From: Oasisia sp. SBJ-2009 | Lineage: Eukaryota > Annelida > Polychaeta > Sabellida > Siboglinidae | Direction of reading: 5' to 3' | Length of the DNA: 64,000 nt | NCBI GenBank assembly: GCA_964017155.1 | Contig: OZ024861.1 | Location: 29,178,733 to 29,242,732 of the forward strand | In this document: positions 58,801 through 64,000 of the stretch, piece after piece | Layout of the letters: every line of letters starts with the position of its first letter | Position numbering within the stretch: position 1 is the first letter of the stretch | Notes under the pieces: model-generated | Database searches by the model: none | What the model saw: only the letters and a program-made list of their open reading frames with translations | What the model was told of the DNA's origin: nothing | Program-made: the position numbers and the translations under genes

Positions 58801-60373
58801 GTAAGGATGTTAGATCATTTGTTCAACTTGGTAACTTTCTTAGTATAAACTATATTTGATGGCCAAGCAGTTTATACACCATTCACAGCAGTCATGTACA
58901 ATTTACAGCATTATATACAAAGGAAGGATAAACATGTAAACATTAAGAATAACAATACATAGTTATATTTTAAAAATGCATTAAAAATGAACACAAATAA
59001 ATAATATAATCAACATACATGAGAAAAAAGAAGGGAAAACTAATGAAAAAAGTGATAAAAACAACAGGTGAATCCAACTCATAATTGACATTGCCTGTCC
59101 AGATTATTCCTCCCATGAGAATAGTGCAGACTTCCTTCTGACACCTTCTGAGAATTCCAATATAATTACCTACTGGAGCATTTTGATGAAGCTACAGTGA
59201 CTGGAAGTTCATGGCCAGCGATGTTATTGGAAGGGTTCATCTTCAGTTCCACCAGTTGGTGTACAGGGCCAGCCAGCAGCACCCCTGGAGGGGTTTAATT
59301 AATGAAGCATACTTAAAGTTTTGTGCAGATATTTTGTGGCACATGTTTGCACAAACTCCTGTGTGCTTATTTGAAAGAAGTTACATCATTTACTAAGACT
59401 TTCATCTTAGTGATAGGAATATTCCTAGTGGCTTCAAGAAGCCAGCCCCGTCACACAAGGGTGATTGTGTGACACAGTTTAATGCCTGTCTTTGTTTAAG
59501 TGTCTTTCCGTTTCTGTTAGAACTAAGAAATCAAACATATCAAAGACAGGCATTTTCAGACTGTTCTACGATTATCAGATTCTTCAAAGACATTTATTCT
59601 AAAATTATTCTAAAATTGTCTTTCAAAAGACACACACAAAGACAGCCAGGCAAGTGTTCTCAGTAGAAACTGAATCTTTGAGTCTGTCTTATTTGAGACA
59701 GTTCTAACAGAAAATGAGAACATCAGCCTGGGGTGGCTTGTTAAGCTGTAGCAAGATTCAGCCAGCTGACACTGATCTATTGATTGGAGTTTGTTCGGTG
59801 TCATGCGATCACAACATTACATCAAGGCGCGTGCTCTATGCCAAACGTTGAAGCAATCTGAGCCGAGTCTGAAGACGAAACAGACAAGAGGTGTTGGTAA
59901 TGATGCTGCATCGAAGGCATCATTCACTCGTCGCTGATGGCCTCTCGTCAGACAAAACACCTTTCAGTGTGACATCCGACTACCTGGGACAGAACCAGTC
60001 CGTCCCTTAATAAATGTCTTCACAGTAACAGCATTCTGCAGAAAACCACACGCACGTGGATGTAATTAGCCGAGTCTGTAAACTTAAGACAAACAGAGCA
60101 TGTGGCAGTGGGTAACCGCTAGATGAACTAGCAATGATGTCTAAATAGTAACTGGACGAGTCTCTGTCGACAGCATACAAAACAGTTAGAGTAAAAACAG
60201 GCTACTAGATTATTATAGAAATGAAAATATTCGGCTGTTAGTACTGTTGGCATCCCTGTCATCATGAGTGAGGATGGCCATGGTTTCCATTGCCCTTGTC
60301 CTTTCTTCCTCTTCTCTTTCTTCGCTTTTCTCTCACTATGTTCTATCTCCAATTCCTTTTGTCTTTTGCTATT
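55846..60373. other. Unassigned CpG-poor sequence with one short inverted repeat
   Basis: Near 59481-59494 and 59540-59553, AATGCCTGTCTTTG and its complement form an inverted pair; a GTTCTAACAG/CTGTTAGAAC pair brackets it more widely (59515-59710). A small foldback element is possible. No gene recognised. Confidence 0.4.
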
Positions 60374-61821
60374 GTCAGTCAGTCAGTCAGTCAGTCAGTC
60401 AGTCAGTCAGTCAGTCAGTCAGTCAGTCAGTCAGTCAGTCAGTCAGTCAGTCAGTCAGTCAGTCAGTCAGTCAGTCAGTCAGTCAGTCAGTCAGTCAGTC
60501 AGTCAGTCAGTCAGTCAGTCAGTCAGTCAGTCAGTCAGTCAGTCAGTCAGTCAGTCAGTCAGTCAGTCAGTCAGTCAGTCAGTCAGTCAGTCAGTCAGTC
60601 AGTCAGTCAGTCAGTCAGTCAGTCAGTCAGTCAGTCAGTCAGTCAGTCAGTCAGTCAGTCAGTCAGTCAGTCAGTCAGTCAGTCAGTCAGTCAGTCAGTC
60701 AGTCAGTCAGTCAGTCAGTCAGTCAGTCAGTCAGTCAGTCAGTCAGTCAGTCAGTCAGTCAGTCAGTCAGTCAGTCAGTCAGTCAGTCAGTCAGTCAGTC
60801 AGTCAGTCAGTCAGTCAGTCAGTCAGTCAGTCAGTCAGTCAGTCAGTCAGTCAGTCAGTCAGTCAGTCAGTCAGTCAGTCAGTCAGTCAGTCAGTCAGTC
60901 AGTCAGTCAGTCAGTCAGTCAGTCAGTCAGTCAGTCAGTCAGTCAGTCAGTCAGTCAGTCAGTCAGTCAGTCAGTCAGTCAGTCAGTCAGTCAGTCAGTC
61001 AGTCAGTCAGTCAGTCAGTCAGTCAGTCAGTCAGTCAGTCAGTCAGTCAGTCAGTCAGTCAGTCAGTCAGTCAGTCAGTCAGTCAGTCAGTCAGTCAGTC
61101 AGTCAGTCAGTCAGTCAGTCAGTCAGTCAGTCAGTCAGTCAGTCAGTCAGTCAGTCAGTCAGTCAGTCAGTCAGTCAGTCAGTCAGTCAGTCAGTCAGTC
61201 AGTCAGTCAGTCAGTCAGTCAGTCAGTCAGTCAGTCAGTCAGTCAGTCAGTCAGTCAGTCAGTCAGTCAGTCAGTCAGTCAGTCAGTCAGTCAGTCAGTC
61301 AGTCAGTCAGTCAGTCAGTCAGTCAGTCAGTCAGTCAGTCAGTCAGTCAGTCAGTCAGTCAGTCAGTCAGTCAGTCAGTCAGTCAGTCAGTCAGTCAGTC
61401 AGTCAGTCAGTCAGTCAGTCAGTCAGTCAGTCAGTCAGTCAGTCAGTCAGTCAGTCAGTCAGTCAGTCAGTCAGTCAGTCAGTCAGTCAGTCAGTCAGTC
61501 AGTCAGTCAGTCAGTCAGTCAGTCAGTCAGTCAGTCAGTCAGTCAGTCAGTCAGTCAGTCAGTCAGTCAGTCAGTCAGTCAGTCAGTCAGTCAGTCAGTC
61601 AGTCAGTCAGTCAGTCAGTCAGTCAGTCAGTCAGTCAGTCAGTCAGTCAGTCAGTCAGTCAGTCAGTCAGTCAGTCAGTCAGTCAGTCAGTCAGTCAGTC
61701 AGTCAGTCAGTCAGTCAGTCAGTCAGTCAGTCAGTCAGTCAGTCAGTCAGTCAGTCAGTCAGTCAGTCAGTCAGTCAGTCAGTCAGTCAGTCAGTCAGTC
61801 AGTCAGTCAGTCAGTCAGTCA
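60374..61821. repeat. (GTCA)n tetranucleotide array, 362 perfect copies
   Basis: 1448 bp of GTCA without a visible substitution or slip. It has no stops, so the three forward frames read SVSQ repeats of more than 480 residues, which are artefacts. It begins after a short pyrimidine-rich stretch (60290-60370) and ends abruptly in AACAAAATATT. Confidence 0.98.
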
Positions 61822-61825
61822 AACA

Positions 61826-62240
61826 AAATATTATTTAATAACACAGATGGTTTATGTACATTTATATACAAATAGTAGATTATGTTGTAGAAGACTTATA
61901 GGTTGTTGAGTTAAGCTGTGTCCCTTGACAGCACATCACAGAGTGAAATTGTGTTACATAAACCAGCTAAAATGTCAATTCAGTGGATGGTGCTGCATAC
62001 AGAGAGGTGCAGAACAAGTCAGCATGCCCAAAGGTTATGAAATAATGGCTTACTTTATTGTAGAATTCACAGAAATTGTATTAAACAGGAAAAGAAAACA
62101 TTACTTGATAATACAGACAACGGTTTTATGTACAATTTAACATAAATTGTACATGGTGTGAAATTATATTACATAAACATAAAAATGTCCAACTGTCGCT
62201 TCACAAAGAGAGATACAGAAAACGGTTTCCCGAGTATTCG
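61826..62240. repeat. Diverged duplicated segment next to the GTCA array
   Basis: Blocks near 61826-62020 recur near 62090-62240 in the same order: AATATTATTTAATAACACAGA against ACATTACTTGATAATACAGA, then GTGAAATTGTGTTACATAAA against GTGAAATTATATTACATAAA, then ACAGAGAGGTGCAGAA against CAAAGAGAGATACAGAA. Identity is moderate. Confidence 0.5.
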
Positions 62241-63235
62241 TAAATGAAGTTTGTTAGATGTGAATTGGAACTATGTTGTGTGCCATCATCAAGTATTGGT
62301 ATTCTTCTCACAGTCAGAGAAGATACAATCAGTTCATGGCTATTACCTGCAGGGCCCATAGCATGGTAAACCCATGGGGGTTATTGTTGCTTGGAAATCC
62401 CCCAAACTGTCGGTTCTGCGTGATCGATGCAGTAAGATGTGGGGAGGACAATAGAAATGTCCAGCTTTTTCAGTGTTGCTTTTTAAACAAATTGTTTGAC
62501 TTTTTCGTGAAAACGTTACTGCAGATGTGTGATCAAGTGTATGCACACCGCGTAGCCTCACCTTTAGCGGTGGCTTTCGTGTGGGAAATATTACCGCAAA
62601 TCACGTCTGACCGACTAACAAATTATAAATGAGTGGAACACTGGTGGCTGGTGTACACCAGTCTGCATACAAACAGCTCCATTCTACGGAGATAGTTTTC
62701 TTAGAGGTGTACGATGATATAACATGACTTTAATTTTTTAAATTTCTTTATAATAAACCTCTCCCCTTGCATGCACAACTTTGAAAATCATCAACACTAC
62801 ATTTATGGAATAAATAATTGTTTATTTCCAGAGTCAGTCATGAATATACAAAATGTATTCCAGACAAACATAATACAGTTAACAATATACCAGTAACATC
62901 ACTAGTAAAACTAGCAACAATGTTGACTCTCCAAATACAAATGAAAAAGGCGATTTCCCACAGTATTCGTATAAAGATAAATATTATGATGGAGCGTTGA
63001 ACAACTTTTACAATTACATTAATGCAAGTTATGTAAAATGCCTGCAACTGATCAGTGGTTCTTGGATCAGTAACAAAATGCATGTAATGCTATGAATCAT
63101 TAAACAGGTAAATATAAATTTAACCCATGGGAATTTTTAAATAAACTTGCTGTTCTTCTGAGGGTTCATAGATTAATAACTGAAAGCTCGAGGTGAAGGC
63201 ATCTGGGGGAATATTGACATGCCCAATATACACAC
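62241..63235. other. Non-coding: no feature recognised
   Basis: One 119-codon + frame (62273-62632) has no recognisable domain. Confidence 0.45.
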
Positions 63236-63330
63236 ACGTACACGCACACGCGCACACGCACACGCACACGTGCACACACACACACACACTCACACATGCA
63301 CACACGTGCGCTCGCTCACTTGCTCACATG
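63236..63330. repeat. CA/CG-rich microsatellite
   Basis: ACACGC and ACAC units with ACACATGC variants. Confidence 0.88.
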
Positions 63331-63719
63331 CGCACACATGCATACACTCTCAGTTACATTTATAATAAGAGCACTATAATTATGTTTTTTCAACATACTA
63401 AAGACATATTTTGTCATGAATGTATTAATTGAATCCCAATGAATTATATTACTTTATGCCTAATAATAATTACTTTGATAAATGCTTAAGCAGTATTTTA
63501 TATGGAGAATCACACTGTCTGTACAAATAAACATCAAATATCTACTACAAATATTATCAATGCCTTGTTGATAAATTACAAAACAGCATTTGCTGCGTGG
63601 GACATAATACTATAATATTATACACATTATGATGTAAGGCAGACATTTGTTTGCAGCAAGCTTTTTGTGTGGAATGTGTGGACTGTGACGTCTGTCATGG
63701 AATGTTTTTGTATCACACT

Positions 63720-64000
63720 GAACGTTACCTCACATGATAGTAACCTACAGGACAGTAACTCACATGATAGTAACCTACAGGACAGTAGCTCACATGATAG
63801 TAACCTACAGGACAGTAACTCACATGATAGTAACCTACAGGACAGTAGCTCACATGATAGTAATCGACAGGACAGTAGCTCGCATGATAGTAACCTATTG
63901 GACAGTAGCTAACATGATAGTAACCTACAAGACAGTAGCTCACATGATAGTAACCTACAGGACAGTAGCTCACATGAGAGTAACCTACAGGACAGTAGCT
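63720..64000. repeat. 30-bp minisatellite running off the window
   Basis: At least nine copies of a unit with landmarks AGTAACCTACAGGACAGTA and CTCACATGAT; the array continues past 64000. The period is a multiple of three, giving an open 10-residue repeat on both strands ([10 protein letters not shown] on +). Confidence 0.93.

Noticed and set aside
60264..61909. Three overlapping forward frames of more than 500 codons (SVSQ repeats)
   Set aside because: They are the stop-free reading of the GTCA array; short non-repeat flanks carry no domain.
62273..62632. 119-codon + frame
   Set aside because: No recognisable domain, no splice or conservation support, and AT-rich non-coding surroundings.
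63720..64000. CRISPR-like array of 30-bp repeats
   Set aside because: No unique spacers; repeats are contiguous and the genome is animal.

Overview
This is a window of animal nuclear DNA. Genes have GT-AG introns, the sequence is full of micro- and minisatellites, and there are tRNA-derived SINEs, a MITE and CR1-type non-LTR retrotransposons. The receptor gene looks like the FMRFamide-receptor-like group best known from protostomes. I therefore favour a marine invertebrate, probably a lophotrochozoan, but cannot name the species.

Left part (about 1-31 kb). Five consecutive exons on the + strand (2344-2420, 3789-3844, 15108-15220, 17891-17995, 19469-19676) splice in frame into about 186 residues of a USP47-type ubiquitin-specific protease: the end of the catalytic domain, a charged linker and the first ubiquitin-like region. 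Earlier and later exons were not found here. The 11 kb second intron holds a nearly complete CR1-like retrotransposon in antisense (about 4826-9452). It has ORF1 with an SGNH/GDSL esterase domain, ORF2 with endonuclease and reverse transcriptase, two diverged about 200-bp units at its 5' end, and a 3' UTR hairpin. Its two ORFs overlap in the -1 frame at tandem slippery heptamers directly before the ORF1 stop, and ORF2 has no ATG ahead of its endonuclease. A 36/42-bp minisatellite ends exactly at the acceptor of the third USP47 exon. Further right are a 560-bp TTAA-flanked foldback MITE, 39-bp and 19-bp minisatellites, and a 200-base assembly gap (27845-28044).

Middle part (about 31-48 kb). 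By eye this stretch is much richer in CpG than either flank. It contains one complete gene, a GPCR of 390 residues with an intronless coding region on the - strand (33205-34377), and a 5'-truncated, broken second copy of the CR1 element (about 35640-36348). The rest is non-coding as far as I can see, with long (GAAC)n, (ACT)n and 29-bp arrays and a tRNA-derived SINE.

Right part (about 48-64 kb). CpG-poor sequence with no recognised host gene. It has long tetranucleotide arrays, including 362 perfect GTCA copies (60374-61821), a decayed fragment of a second non-LTR family (about 55130-55600), a pair of about 70-bp direct repeats, and a 30-bp minisatellite running off the right end.

USP47 and the GPCR have no evident functional link. 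The mobile elements and satellites account for most of the recognisable structure.
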